Below are positions 36,698 through 51,510 of a stretch of DNA of 64,000 nucleotides, piece by piece. The notes under the pieces were generated by a model. It saw nothing but the letters and a program-made list of their open reading frames with translations. It was not told the origin of the DNA and did not search any database. The stretch comes from Parus major (lineage: Eukaryota > Chordata > Aves > Passeriformes > Paridae). Each line of letters starts with the position of its first letter. Positions within the stretch are counted from its first letter, which is position 1. Both the position numbers and the translations under genes were made by a program. Location: NCBI RefSeq assembly GCF_001522545.3, contig NC_031781.1, positions 7,817,487 through 7,881,486 of the forward strand, in the 5' to 3' direction.

Positions 36698-39600
36698 ACC
36701 TATTTTATCATTGCATAAAAGATACAACAGATCCTTACCTGTTTTTAAATTAAGGCAGAGAGAAAAGCATCTGATGCTGTCTCTTAGAAACAATATATCT
36801 CAGATAATTTTTTTAAGAATAGGTAAATAAATTCTTTCTACTCCTTTTCCTCACTTCAAGGCAATACAAGGAGAAAGACACCACTTCCTCACACAGTTCA
36901 GACTTCATCTTTCCTGTTTCTATATGCTGACATATAGACCTATAGACCAGTGGCTGAGGGACAGTTTAAAAATTACTTCCCTGTACATCAGTACCCAAAA
37001 TAAACGCTGAACACACAGATACTATAAATATATCCAAATGCTTTGTTTTCTCCAGAGATCATAACCAAAAAAAACTCAACCAAAATTACTGCTATTATCT
37101 GTTGTGATTAAAAACAGACCCTAAAGGAGAATTTTCGAAACTTTGCAAATCCATGCAAAGCTTTTTGCATAGGTTAAGAGCAGAACACCAGCAAATGGAG
37201 GAAAACTGCATGTGCACATAGGATAGTACACATTCTGTACATGATTACATGTATTTTAAAAAATCCACCAAACAGAATGGCAGCAATAACAAACCTCCAT
37301 TATCTGTGCTTTCCATGTTTTACCTTTTTTTCAGGTGCTAAACTTACCTCAGCATAGGCATGGGGTTTGGTTTGTTCTGAAAACTTTTGGAGTCACTATT
37401 GCAGAAGGCCTTAATACAGCAGGTATTGTTTCAACAAATAAAAGTGTCTTAATATATACTGAGGAAAAAAAAATACATGCTATGTAATTATCTGATTTCT
37501 GTATCTTTTCAAACTCAAAAACTTGGAATTACTGCTATTATAAACATATTTTGGCATATTTTTTTTCAAAAGAGAGACACAGTCAGCTCAAGGATTTTCA
37601 GAGTAGTACTTTGTTTCAGGAGAATTTTATGAAGAAGGTTTAATTTTTTCTTCTCTTAGCCAACCTGTCCTTCTTCAGAAGACATTCTCTCTTCTATGTG
37701 AAGCATAGAACATTGCAATGCTCATGACCAGCCCAGATGCACTGCAGGGAAATCAATTCATACCCAAGAAGCAGCTTTCTCTTTACTATTTATCCTTTCT
37801 CCTGTACCTTGAAATTAGAGCTTTACTTAGTCTAAGACAAGTATGGGATGCATAGACCAGACACTATCAACCCTTTCAAGCTCTGGTTCATACACTGAAG
37901 AACATGTAAAAAAGCAGAGATGTTACAGCAGCCAAAAGTTTCAACTTAAGTATTTTTGAACTTCCAGAATAAAAAAGTCTATGCATAAATTCCTCTCCCC
38001 TTGCAGGATTTGCACATATTGATCAGCAGTATTATTAAACAGACATCTACATGGACCTTTATGCACCTGTATACATTTTACACCATGTTAAGTATAAATA
38101 TCACAATATCGTTTGGTATTCCAAAAAATGGGAATTTTTAATCATCCAAGTGGCAAACTTCCCCATCTATGTAGGAAATCAGAACAATTTATTGAGCCCA
38201 CAGCCTCTTCCTTTCTGCTCACTGGATATTTGTGCCAGGCTGCACACCACTACCATTGTCATGAAAAACTTGCAACTCATCACTAATGAAAAGACCAAAT
38301 CCATTTTATGTGTAAACATACAGACATTTCCCATCCACAAGCAGTCACATCCTTTCACTAAGTCATTCCAACAACATTTTGATCATCTATTAAATCTACT
38401 TCCCTTTTTAAGGTGGGCAGGAAGGTCAGAACACACATTCAGTGTTTCCAGCAGAGCTACCTCATCCACCCAGTCTAATGCTTGCAGTAGCCCAGCAGTA
38501 CCACACAGGAACTGCCTCTTCACCAGGACAGTGAAAAACAACTCATGGCACACCTTATGTGCCAGAAGTAACAGGATGCACAGTCAGGAACCCACAGTGG
38601 TGCCTTCTCTCAGGATCAGGAAAGCACACACAGTGCTCACCTTCAGCTGACCAGCCTGGAGTCTTAATGGTAATATATTCCTTTTATTTATGCAAGTTGG
38701 GTCAACAAGTCTAGCTCATTATTTATGAAAATACTTCTGAACTAGAGAAATTACTTTGATGCCATTTTGATTCAATTAGCTTATGATCCCCCACGACAGA
38801 GATATGTAGAATAGAAGCAGAATACTCAACATGCTAAAAGACTCTTGTTAAAGTCATTTCAGTCAATAAGCCATTTCTTAGAGGTTTATCTTACACTAAA
38901 CATGCTCTGTAGTACAACTACATGCTAAAATACCACTTCAGAACACTTTTTGCCCCCCTCCCAAATACCAAAAGTATAAAATACCAGCAATGTAAATGAG
39001 AAAGGCTATACAATAATATAAGCAAAATGACCAATAAAAGTGTTGGTTTACTTCTCCATTCTAACTACATGAAAAAGATTGGTTTTATACAACTGTGAAA
39101 CTACCTTTAGTTTGACGAGGAAATCTGCAACAGCACAGGCTGGCAGAAGAATCCAGTGTTACTATGGAGATTTGATTTGTAGAGTTTCACTTATAAAGAG
39201 CAATTCTCTTTGGAAAACACAATATGTTGCTGAAGAATCTTTAGCCATAAAGAGAAAAGCAAATTTGAAAAATTCTTGATGTCTATTTAGCACTCAATAG
39301 ATGCATTAACATTTCACAGACTATATACTGTTGACAAAATCAGCATAATGAAAACTTGTAGGTAAGTGTATAATAAATTAATTCCTTTCAGAATATTCTG
39401 TGACCTAAAACTCAGAATAGAAAACAAACTTTAGTCTGTGTGCTGACACATGGACTGTGATATGCATAACAAAGGAGAACCAACCTTTTTCTGACTTTTA
39501 CTTACAAGCAAGTTTCAAAAAACATCTCACAGACATATTAATAATAGAGCTCTGAAATAGCTGAGCATAAAGTGCTAAATAACTGAAAGCTACAAGATTT

Positions 39601-42600
39601 CACTCAATAGTGCCTTGCCAAGTCTCCACCTTACAGAGAACTATATTTTAGGGGATGAAATAATTTTCTTTCATCATTTAGTTTTAAGCCCAGTTATTAG
39701 AACATAAATATTAATGTTTTTAACTCATTGATTATCAAGTTAACAGAAAATGTCTATGCATTGAGGCTGCAATGAGCGATCACCCCTCACTTAAATATAT
39801 TTATGGTTCATCCATCCGTCAATTCTTACACTTTTCTTCTGATCCTTCTGTAAGGAGTTAGGCATCTGTTAATGCTGACACTTCTCTTTGGAGATTCTCT
39901 AACTCATACTGACTATTTTTTTTCTTTCCACTCTCCATTCACACTACAGAACAACTCTTAACCTCAATACCACCTGAAATGTTTGATTTCACATTTATTT
40001 CATATTTCTTTCTGAAAGTTTTTATAGGCTTAGACAAGGTCAGTCCTAACAATTCATTCAAATGTGGCAGTTTATTTTCTATGCCTTTCCAAATATCCCT
40101 GTGAGGAATTTGATCTAGGCCTTCTGTAAATCACTAGGGAGCTTGAATCTGTCACTGATTTAAGCACACAGGACTCACCAAACATGCCAAATCTTCATTC
40201 TAGATACAAATGTCATTCATATATCTTCCATAGTTTTAATTCACTGCTTAAGCTACATTTAGAAGCTCTCAACAAGTACAGAATGCACCAAATTATCACT
40301 AAATGACAAAAAAAATAAAACCCTAAGTTACTCAGTAAGTCTATGAATTGGCAGATTTTCCTTAATTTAAATATAACAGTAGGCTGATAACCATTACCCA
40401 AGCTCTACTGACATCAGATAACAAAGCTTATAAACACAGACATTTTGGCATAAGATAATTCAAAACAAAGAGTTCCAAATAGCTTAAGGGTTAAAAACTA
40501 TAAGACGTAGGTTAACTGTACAGAGAGAAACTGTGTGGAATGAGAACTGAAATCTAGAGAGTATAAAAAGTTAGCTGGTGGAAAAATGCCAACTACATAA
40601 CTCTGTTGACATATTACAGAAACAATTTATTTCATAGTTTACTTACTGCATTACTTCTTGGTTAAATACTATCTGGTTATTTACAGCTCTCTGTGGACTC
40701 TCACAATAGAGTCAGGCAGATTTTCTAGGTCCCCATGTCTTACCACACAGCCTCCATTTTCAAAATCACTTCTTCACATATCCTGCCAATTGATGGACTT
40801 ATCCCACAAACGTCAAAAATTCTTGGCATCAACTCCTACCTAACAGCAATATCTTCAGGAACAGGTCCATAGTCAGAACCTCAGCATGCTAAAGTCTCCC
40901 TTTACAGGCATTATTCATTTTCTATTTGGATATTGCTCTGTGTCTTTTTTCAGAAGACTGGATTTCAGGGCTGAACTTTGGCTCTCAGCAGGTCTCTGTG
41001 AACCAATGGTTTGACTCTTTCTTTATTTACATCAGCACAAGTGTACTCTCGCCAGTGACATCACCACAGCAAAATCACTGCAGATTAAATCATGTGCAAG
41101 TCTGCTAAGTACAACCATGAATATGAGGATCTTACTGTATTTAAAGGCAATAAAAAAGAAATGGATGTAACATTTTCATTTAGTATCAAACACGCCAACA
41201 TTCCACGTTAGAGCTCTTATTTGCACTTGTCTCTTTCACTGCTCAAGTCCTCCACACCCCATATCTCTGTAAACACAGTTCTGGAAGTGCATTATTCTAT
41301 GAAAAATCTAACATCAAAGTTTCTTTGCAATTGTAATAAAAACATACTTAAAAATAACTACGGTTTATATACTTTTATTGTAAATTTTCTTTGTCTTATT
41401 GCATTTGGATGACAGCATTTTCTTTAGAACAGTTTACAACATAAGGACATTTTTATAAAAAAAGAATGAGTGCAATGTAATCCTTTCTGCAGGCTTCTTC
41501 TGATCCTCTTATTGTTCGTGCTTTCCGTGAGGAAAAGATGGTGCACAGGGTGAGCTCATCACAGGGTTATCTGAGAAAAAGAATGATACAAGGATGGTTT
41601 AATTTATTTTTTCTTACACAGCAATTAGGTCAAATTATTTTGATTCTGTACTTTACTTCATTAATATCTATCATGCAGCATTCTAAGAAGCAGCTACTAT
41701 ATTGCCTCATATCAAATATGCAGAATTACAAACCAAGGAACTGCTTCATTACCTGCCTCAATTTAGTCTTTCAAGTTGGGATGGTCAATTCCTTTTCCTG
41801 ACCTTCCTCCTATGCAATGCACTTCCTATCAGATGTTAATAACCTGCAAGACAGGAAAAGGAAAAAAGAACCCTAAATTGATCTGTAGCTCATACCATTA
41901 TCCAACCCCTTAAAACAAAAAGTAAACTGAGAAATTAAAATATAATGATAAGGTAAATTTAACTGAAAAATTAGAAAACAAAAATATTCCCAGACACATG
42001 CACAAATTGTTAGCTCTGTGATCACAAACATAAATACAAGTGTGACTGACAAATAATTCATTCACTGGAGCAAACTTACCACAGAAAGGCTGGTAGGACT
42101 TCTGTGGTTCACCGTGAGGAATGGGCCACCCTGAGGGCCCCCCTTTAGTTCTTCTGCTACACCCTGATGTTCTCCCCATCTGCAGATGTATGCATAGAGA
42201 ACAATCCCTATATACAGAATAAGTACCATTTTACGGGGTTCTTTTGAATTAATTAATGACTGGTTACAAAATGAGAAATGGTCAAGTTAATGAGGGTTTT
42301 CTTGCTCAGGAACCAGACTTGAATATGGTTCAAAATTTAACTTATTGGTTCTCTTTCACATCTATAGGAAGAGGAACTGATTCTCAATATCTTTCTCTCT
42401 TTTCTTGAGCATATTAATGCTACCAAATTTGTTAGAAGAGCTTTTAAAAACAGTTCTTGGAAATTAACTCAATTATCACAGCTTGTCTGGTCATAAACAA
42501 TTAGTCTGCAATTATTTATTCACAATAAACAATAGAGGTTAGAATTAAAGAATTTTTGACACATTGCTGTTTTGCTTATGCGTTTCTCATGGGGCTGACT

Positions 42601-45600
42601 GTTGTGTTGGTTTGGGATGAGTTTTTTTTCAATAATTAAGATTCATATGAATTATTTTTACCTTAGATTACTCAACAGCCTTTCTCATGAGGTAGGTCTC
42701 TCCTGGTAGTTGTATGGGTTTCCAATACTTGCACACCAAATATTCTAGGTACAGTGTTTAAACATGGTCATGCTCAATTACCAACATCTAAATGCAGATG
42801 TTCATACCCATATTTGGCTGTTAATCATTATTTACCCATATCCATGTGAACTGGGAAAGTTTACTTTATCGGCAGATATCAGGTGAAGAAAAAGCAGACT
42901 CTGTACTTCTATTATTAGATTAGCTCTATAAGGTCATTAAATATGGATTCAGGTGATAGTAGACCAGAACTTTCAAGGCTGAGTGAGAAGAGATCTTGCC
43001 TCAGGGTAAGGCCTTAAGAACACAGCAAAAACTCAGACACAGCAGCAATAGCTGGAGAGCAGGCAAATTATTTTCCAGATAACACAACTTAAAATTAACT
43101 TCATGGGCTTCTCTCATTATTCAAAGACCTGTGACTTCAGAATCTGAGAATCTCAAATCTAAACCAAATGATCTGAATATTCTTATGGCTGGAAGATTGG
43201 ATACCTCCAAAGTCCCTCAGACATTTAACTGCAATTTTTAAGTATAGGTACTCAGAATAAAATATTTTTATAAAAACTTCCTTGCAACAGTGGAAGGAAC
43301 TGCAGGGCACCCATCACTTCCTTTCTGCACGTGTTCAGAAGTGCCTCTAATACTGCCAGCACTAAGATACAAAGTGTTTGCTCAAAATTGAAATATATCT
43401 GAATTGCAGAACATTCTTTGTGTTCCTAGTGGAGCTCAGCTTAATGAGGATGTTCAGGGTGTGCACTGCCATTCGACTCTCGAGCAGCTCAGCTCAGCAC
43501 ACATGTACTGACTACCTTCACTAGGTGTGGACATCCTCAAATATCCACCTGGGAAACACAAGATTACCATGAATGCAGAGCTTCTGTCAAACTGCTGGAA
43601 AGCTACTGGGTTTTCTCTACAGTAATTCTGAAAAATCCCAAGGTGCTATGGAAAAAGCATTTACCATTTTAGTAGAGTTTGAGGACTAGAAGTTTCATGG
43701 TATATTGAAGTATCACAAAGAAAACTCTCCCCTCAGTTTTTGAAGATTGTAAGAGTTTTGCACATTTTTTTAAGTATAAATGCTGTATTTTCACATGAAT
43801 ACATATAAAGCTCACTGATCTTCAAAGGTGCTGGCCCTGAACACATCTTGTGCAGTCTTTATTTTCTCAAATATATTTCTCAAATTTTGCTCAGTGTCCT
43901 TCAACCATAAAGAAATTAAGATCATATCCTATTAAGTTCCAAATATCCAAAACACCAGCAGAATCTATTCAAAGAAGCCAAGCAAAATCTGGAACAGGTA
44001 CATCTCACATCTACTTCTCAGACCACTTCTCTGGCGATATTACATGAAAATAAAGCATCATGAACATTCTAAGTTATGAAATTAGATTTTGTCAAGGCTT
44101 TAAGCAAAATCATGAAAACAGCATTGTTCAAAGGGTTTGCCTTCATCAGAAAAAAAAAACTGCTGAGATTTTGATGCCAGTAATTTCCAACAGAAAACAT
44201 TTAACAGAAAGCAGTCTGGGCACTGCTCAGGTTACAAGTGAACGTATTTTATACTTAAGCTTTTGCATTACCGTAACACATTATCTCGTATAATTAGATT
44301 TTTCCAAAACCTCTAGAAAATGAACTTTCCACATGCTCTGGATTTTTGTTTAGGCAATAAACATGGTGTGCATAAACTAAACAATGCATTGCAGTAATAG
44401 GAATTATGAAAGAGCAACACTACAACCTAATGGATAATAGAAATAGTTCTGTAAACCATCATTATCTCTAGCACAATAGGTCTCAAACATTTTACAGACT
44501 TTCAGTTTCGATCTTCATACCAGAAAAAAAGGGCAGAGATGAAAAAAACCTCATCCAATATAAACCCCCAAAATATCCTCAGTACCAACTCTTAGCTCCA
44601 AAGCTATTCTTCTACTGCTAGGATAATGTACACACAGTCTAAGTCAGTGAAGAACTTGTATTTTTCACATGTCACCCACCAAGCTACAGTAAGACTTTTC
44701 TCACTTACTTTCAGATATTTTTGCCTTTCCTGTTTTCTTACTATTAAGCATTGAACAGATGGCCAACTGAAAATAAATAAATCACAACCCATACTGTAAT
44801 AATCCATGAACTACTAAAAAAAATAGTTTAAAACCATCTTTTAATTCAGTGCTATTTTATCTTAACACTTAAAGCAAGACAGACTTTCTTTCACTAAACA
44901 GTCAAAGAATTGCTTGCTCATTTAACCCCAACTGAGAAAATGAACAAAAAAGTTAGATTTGATTTCTCAGTGCATTAAATTAGACAAGATTTACAGATTC
45001 ATATATAAGCACACTGTATTTTGGCTCAGCTGTTATGGTACAATGACATCTAAAACAGCTTTTGACATGTGCTTTCAAGATAAAGCAATATATTGCTTCC
45101 AGTTATCACCTGCAGTGTTGACAATTATGAAAAATTATTGACACCTCATTATTTTCATTCAAATTCCAAATTCAACCATTAACTCAGTTCCTTTTCAAGA
45201 AATCCCCAACCAGCCCCTGAAAAATCCCAAAGAACTTTGTTCTTTACAGGTCATTTCCTGCTTTTTTATCTTGCTGGTTTCCAGGTTAAGTGAGACTCTG
45301 TCTCTGAGTGTGACAACATCTAAAATCTCATGTCCTTCAGGAGCTTGCCAGCAACAAGAAATACAAGTGTAATGTAATAATGACTTCCAGTTCTGTCATC
45401 ACATTGAACAATCCCAATACAAATTACTTTGTTCAGGTACCAGAGTGCATAAATCCACTCTTAATAAACTGGTTTAACACAGCTGAGAATACAATGAAAA
45501 CTTTTAAAGATATTTCCTTATCCTGGCAAGCTTTTGATAGGCTGTTCCCTCAAGAAAGCATTAGAAAAACTATTTTCTGAAGTACATCCCCACACGTGCC

Positions 45601-48600
45601 ATGTGTTCTGTAAGAGACCACAGTTACAACATGCTCCATGCATGTATCACCTCTCCTTCACAGGAAGTGTCAATTTTTAAATTTATTTTTACATCAGGAT
45701 GTGTAATGCTTCAAATCTTAAATGTTGGATGGTACAGTTTTGACATCCAGAGCTCTGAAGGCACACAAAAGATGGAATTAGTGCAAAATATAGACAGTTC
45801 AAATTTATTTCTGCAAATAAAATAGGTGTTCTATAGAGAATTACATTCCTACACTCAAAACCTTGCCATTTACTTCTAACATTTATAAAAATTTTATTGT
45901 GTCACTAAAGAAAAGTTACTTTTTCATTTGGAAACGTTCATGACAGAAGCATTGGTATTATCACTGCCTCAGAATTATTATAAAACACTTCCATAAGTGT
46001 TGGACATCCATATGCAATAAACACAAGCTTGAATTTACACTGGAGAAAAAAATAAAATACTTGTCTAAAGTATTGGTCTTCAGAATCTATCTTTTTCATG
46101 AAACATTTTACATAGTACTCCTATGATGCAAAAGAAATATACAAATCATCCCCCAAAACATTTTTATAGATCCATTAATACCACAAGTATCACTTTATAT
46201 AAGATGCTATACATAGTATATTACTTACATGGATTACTATACTCCTGTAGCCAGGAAATTCACTTGGAAAAGAGTCATAATTTGTACATTGACATGGATT
46301 TTGTGTTTGTATTTATCTAGATGCTGCTGTCATTGCCAAGTAATTGCTTTTTTGAGGAGGTTGGGAAATAACTGAAGTCCAAGCTGTGCAGCCAGGCAGG
46401 TGTGAGAGGCAGACAGCCACACAGAGTTACTGCTGTGCTTCACACACCTGGAATGGAGCTGAAACAGCTGCCACTTACTCTGCACCTGCATCAGGGCTGC
46501 ACTGCCAGCATGAAAGAGGGGAGAACAAGGCATGACTGCTGCTTTGTGCCCCAAGTACAGATGAGAGTGGAGGGGGGTGTGAAGTTGAATACAGAAAGGG
46601 TCAAAACATCTCAAAGAAATCCAGAGGACAGACAAGCTGGTAAACTTTACTTTTTCCAAGTTTCTTGTCCTGGTGCTTCCCTCCCAGTGAACCCCAAGCA
46701 CTATGTAACACTTCAGGAAAGATAAGTTCTGAATGTATTCAGAGACAGACACTTAACAATAATTCAAGGGGTATGCAGAAAGACAGTAAAATTTTAAAGC
46801 TGCTCTTTGGACTAACTGTTCAGGGAAGAAGGGCTGAAAACCTCCAAACAAAAAGGCTTTTCTGATACCTAAAAGTGCCAAGTAGTTTTCTCATTTTTTC
46901 AAGATGTGTCAAAAGGAATACAGGTTAGCATATAGCTTGATTAAAAGTGTAATTCTGAAACTTGTCTTGGGCAAAAATTTTGATTACAGCTTCATCACAA
47001 TCACCTGTTGATGAGACACAGTAAACACCAAAGTGAGCCAAAAGTCTCACAGAAAAGTCTCAATTGTTTCATCCTGATACTGGCTTATACTGTTCCTGGT
47101 GAATTCCTCGTTCAAAGTGAAATGGGAAAGGGAAGGTAGACAAAACTCCAATACATCAGATCTGGAATATTTAGCTCTGGAAAAGAAGGGGAGAATGTTC
47201 TCTTGGAAAGAGAATGCTTGCAGGTCTTTCATAAAGCTGCAAGTCGCTGCAGCCTCAAGTCCAGTGAAAGACCAGAAACATTAATGACTGCCAAGTTTAC
47301 AACACATAATTTTGACCTGGAGGGAACACAGTCAAATAAATTTAGCTGTCATAATGGCAACTGTAATTATTAAAATAATGTATAAAACCCATTTCAATCT
47401 GAAAAACAAGCTTTCTTCAGAAATTCCTTCATGCTGTATATTGCCTAAATTTTACTTTCCTGTAGTAGATATCTATCCAAAAAAATTGCATAACTCCTAC
47501 AGCTGGCAAACTAAACATGTTAAGACAGCTCTTTTGCTCCTCTTCCCAGGAGAGCTTCTGCTCTCTAAGTGTCAGCATTTTGTAAATAACTAGTAAGCAT
47601 TTCACAAATATCACAGTATCATGATGCATATACCAAACCCTGCTTGGCAGCATTTGTAACTGCACAGCCTACACATTCCCTCATTTATGGAGTTCATCAC
47701 TGTTATTCTGCCCAATGATTCCAGCAGGAAGGGACCATAAGCAATATTCAAATGCATCTGACATTAGACCTAAAGCTCCACAAAACTGAATGAAAGATGT
47801 TTGTGAATTTCAATCACCATAAATTCATATACTGATAATACTCAGCCTGCTAATAATGACTTCATAATTTGTTTCCAAAGAAATGAAAGGGAAGCTTTTA
47901 GGAAACTTTCTAATTCTATTTTTTCCTATCAGACACTCAAAGAAAGAACACTCAGGTTTTCTGGATGTTTAAACCAGTATTATTTTAGACTTTGCTGGAA
48001 AGCAAGCCATTCAGAAAAAAATGGTTAATAAATTAAAGAAAAATTTTGTGTCTGCCACCTGGCTTCCAGATACATGTGATAGAGACAAGAAACCTCTCCT
48101 GCTGAACAACACAGAGGAAACAAATGCTCAAAGTAGCCCCAATTTGGAATCCTTCCAGAAGCTCTGTCTTACCATTCTGAAGCCACTATTGTTTTGATAA
48201 ATTCTATTATCTGCATTGGTGTTACAATGAACTTTTTTCCTGGGGGCCTATGCTTGTCTGTTCCCAATCTCTTGGTAAGAATTCCTTTTTCTGGCCAATC
48301 ATGCTGTGCTTTAATGATGCAGATGGGGAGTAAGCACTGCCAAGACCTCTGTAAACACTCACAATGCTGTTGAGAGGCTGAAAGGTAACATTATTTTGAT
48401 AATGGTTCCTGAAACTTGTTATCAGCAGAAAATCTTTTCTCTGCCACATGTCCTCCTATGTGAAAATATGCCATTTGCAAGCTGAGAGCTGAAAATTACT
48501 CTCTCCAGGCAGATCAGGAACAAGTGAGAACAAACTGATTGTTCTGACTGAAACATGCAGGTGTTCAGTCCACCAAGGCTCTGAAACAGACCAACATTTT

Positions 48601-51486
48601 TGTTGGGATAACAATGCATTTGCAATAAAAATCCCTCCTCCTTTGCTAAAATGGTGTATCTTTTAATGGAATATAGATTCTACTTCCTTTGTGAGAAAGT
48701 TCTACAAGGGGAAAAAATTGTTTGTGGCATGTATGTGTAGAGGCACTAGAAAATCAGGAAAAATTCTCCACCCCAAGGATACTGTAACTCTTCATCAAAA
48801 CAGATGTTTAATAGATGGTAGTAAAGACAACAATTAAGGAGATAATATATTTTTTGTTCTCATCTATTGTACACCCACACAATCATTTATGGAATACCAA
48901 ATAGCAACAAGCTTAATTGTTCATATTTGGGGACAGAAAAGTTTATCAGCAATGACATTGCCTATGATTCTCAAGACATAGCAGATGAATGTGCTTTCTC
49001 CACGAAATCCCCGTTCTTTTGGCAGTTTCTTCCTCCAGATATTGAAACAAGGAATGCTGGAGCCCAGTGTCTCACAGGTGCCCCAAACTGAGAGAGGCTG
49101 GGGTTTAATGCAGCACTGCTAAAAACTTTCTAACACCTGAAATGAGCACTCCCCAATATATTTTCAGATGTGTTTTAGCTGTTGCAGTGTCAGAACAGAT
49201 ACGGTGAAACTCCAACCCATTCAAAGAGGAAAATGACCCCTTAAATTTGCTCTTTCACTTTTGTAAATCAAATTACAATCCTTGACTAACACATTGGGAC
49301 CGAATTCCACTAATCCCTTCAGACTGCATTCCTGATTTTCTGCAGAAAGCTGCATTATCCATTTCAGTCTCCTTGCTTTGGTTCGTAACTTCGCTGTTCT
49401 AAACTGCATTCAGATCACAGACTAATATAAAATCTGTGTGAAAATGTCTTTACATTGACTACCATTGTAAAATGAACAATGAAATATAACAAATAGGGTG
49501 AGATTGTCTGTGAAAACAGGACTGAAACACAATCCTCGTTCAAGAGAGCCATCTAGTGCCTTCATGCTCTACATGAAGTTAAATCTTCAAGTTAGCTACT
49601 GGCAGATTTTTAGGAATTATTTAGGGCCTCATATTTTCCCTCATACTTTCAAATACCTTGTAATCAATGCACTGTTTCTTGCTCAGCATCTGAAGACTAT
49701 GGTTTTAGTTAATAAACCTGGCAAAAATTCAGCAGATAATGAAAAAGTAGAAATTTAATTAACTCAGTAATTGCAGGAACTTGCTGAAAGGATCTCATGA
49801 ACTGAGAAATTCCTGGCGTTCTCCTTCTAAAGATCATGTATTAGAGAAATATTTTTTCCAATGTTTACTTTTTAATCAAATAAGGAGCTAAAGAAATTAA
49901 ACCCACACATTTTAGCTTATATTCATTGTTATTAATCTAAAACCTAAGACCTAGGTTCTTTTATAAATAAATTTATATTCAAGGAAATTAAATGTGTAAG
50001 AGCCAAAGCAAATTAAAGCAGTGTGACTACAAAAAAATAGATATCTAGATGTTAATAATCTGTTAGCAAATTAAAATAATGCATTCTCCACATGCTTATT
50101 TTAGGGATAAAGGTGTGTGAAGCTCATTGCCTTTAATAAATGGCCCTTTACTAGCCTCATTGGGAAGTCTTTCCCAATACTGGTTTGGATGGAATTAGGA
50201 ATGAGACAACATAACAGAGCATAAGAACTTTGTTAATGGAGAATACAATAGCCAGAAGTCAGTGGAACACCACTAAGAACCTGTTTGCAGTTACCAGTAC
50301 AGCCTGACTTCTGTATCATGTACAGCATTTCTCTATCAATAATTACTTTACTTTTCTTTTTTTTAATAATATCAGTGGAATTTGGGCTATGTAAAAAATC
50401 TTCCATTATTACAGATCTCTAGGAGTGAACACAAAGCATGTACTTAGAAGGAATACATTCAAGTGAATTGCATAAAAAGCAATTTTTTCTTATAAAATGA
50501 AAAATTTTATATATAAAATGCAAGGCAATGAAGAACATACAGAACTAGTAACTATTCTAAATATACTTTATGTCTACTAGACATAAATGGCTCTAAAACA
50601 TTTGGATAGTTTTGTTTTGAAAAGGGTTATGGTTCAGGGAGAAGATGATGTGCTGCTAAATAGAAATAAAATAAGCAGATGAAGATATTGGCTCCACCTA
50701 TGGAGAAGCTACAGCAAACTATTTCCTTTAACAGTGGAGCTAAGCAGTAACCAAGTCTGGATTCATTTATTCTCTCAATTCTAATCCTATTCCCTTTAAA
50801 TCAGTCAATCCCATTGACCTCATCTGACTCCAAAAAAAATAAAAAAATTACAGATTTTTGTGCTCAGTGCTTTCAAGCATACCCATATTTTTGGTGGATA
50901 TGTCTTTCAGAGCACATTGGGGTTATTCACCAATATTTTAGACCAATCTTTATAGGGAGATGGAATATATTTATAGCCATTATCAAATTTTGTATTTGTG
51001 CATAAATATATTGAGAGCCTTATAATCATGTTGAAATACCAGCCTCAAACTGTTAAAAAACAAAAAAATTTTCCTATTATCAGGATTGTCTCACAAACTA
51101 ATAATTACATCTATAAAATTAGGATATGATAATCTATTAACTAAATCAGAAATATTATTTTGTAAAATAGTTTAATCTAACATTACACTTTTCCTTCATT
51201 AAGCTGAGTTTTAGGTGAAACTTTGGAAAGGGTTTACATTATTAGCTGTGTTCTACTACCTACAATAAAACTTCCACTTTTATTACTAAAATAAGCCAGC
51301 ACATACCAAGGCAAAACTCATTTTCTTACACAGAGTTTAAGACTTGTACAAGGAAAATGTTTAGCAAATTAAAAACTTCTTTTTTAGCAGACTGGGAGGG
51401 TGAAGGAGGGAGGAAGTTGTTTTAAAAGATGAAAAAACATTTTCTTCTTTTGAGTCATTGCATCCTTGTAAAGGAAAAAGCGTGCT

Positions 51487-51510
51487 CATACATATATATG
51501 TATATATACA
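51487..51510. repeat. CATA/TA-rich simple repeat with palindromes
   Basis: Contains the self-complementary units CATATATATG (51491-51500) and TGTATATATACA (51499-51510). AT-rich microsatellite. Confidence 0.8.

Noticed and set aside
36460..36793. Phenylalanine-rich minus-strand frames that look like membrane proteins
   Set aside because: They come from the G10/A-rich low-complexity tract read on the T-rich strand.
44690..44740. A possible minus-strand mini-exon ending CTGAAA|GTAAGTGAG within a 67-codon open frame (VRKQERQKYLK)
   Set aside because: The donor is excellent, but the nearest acceptor gives a 32-nt exon that would break the ERC2 frame. HLREELHRR is already contiguous across this intron in the family, so it is most likely a decoy donor.
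46330..46752. Overlapping 140-codon minus-strand and 107-codon plus-strand frames in a GC-richer patch
   Set aside because: No recognisable family, splice signals or repeat match. Opposite-strand overlapping frames like this are expected where stop codons are locally sparse.
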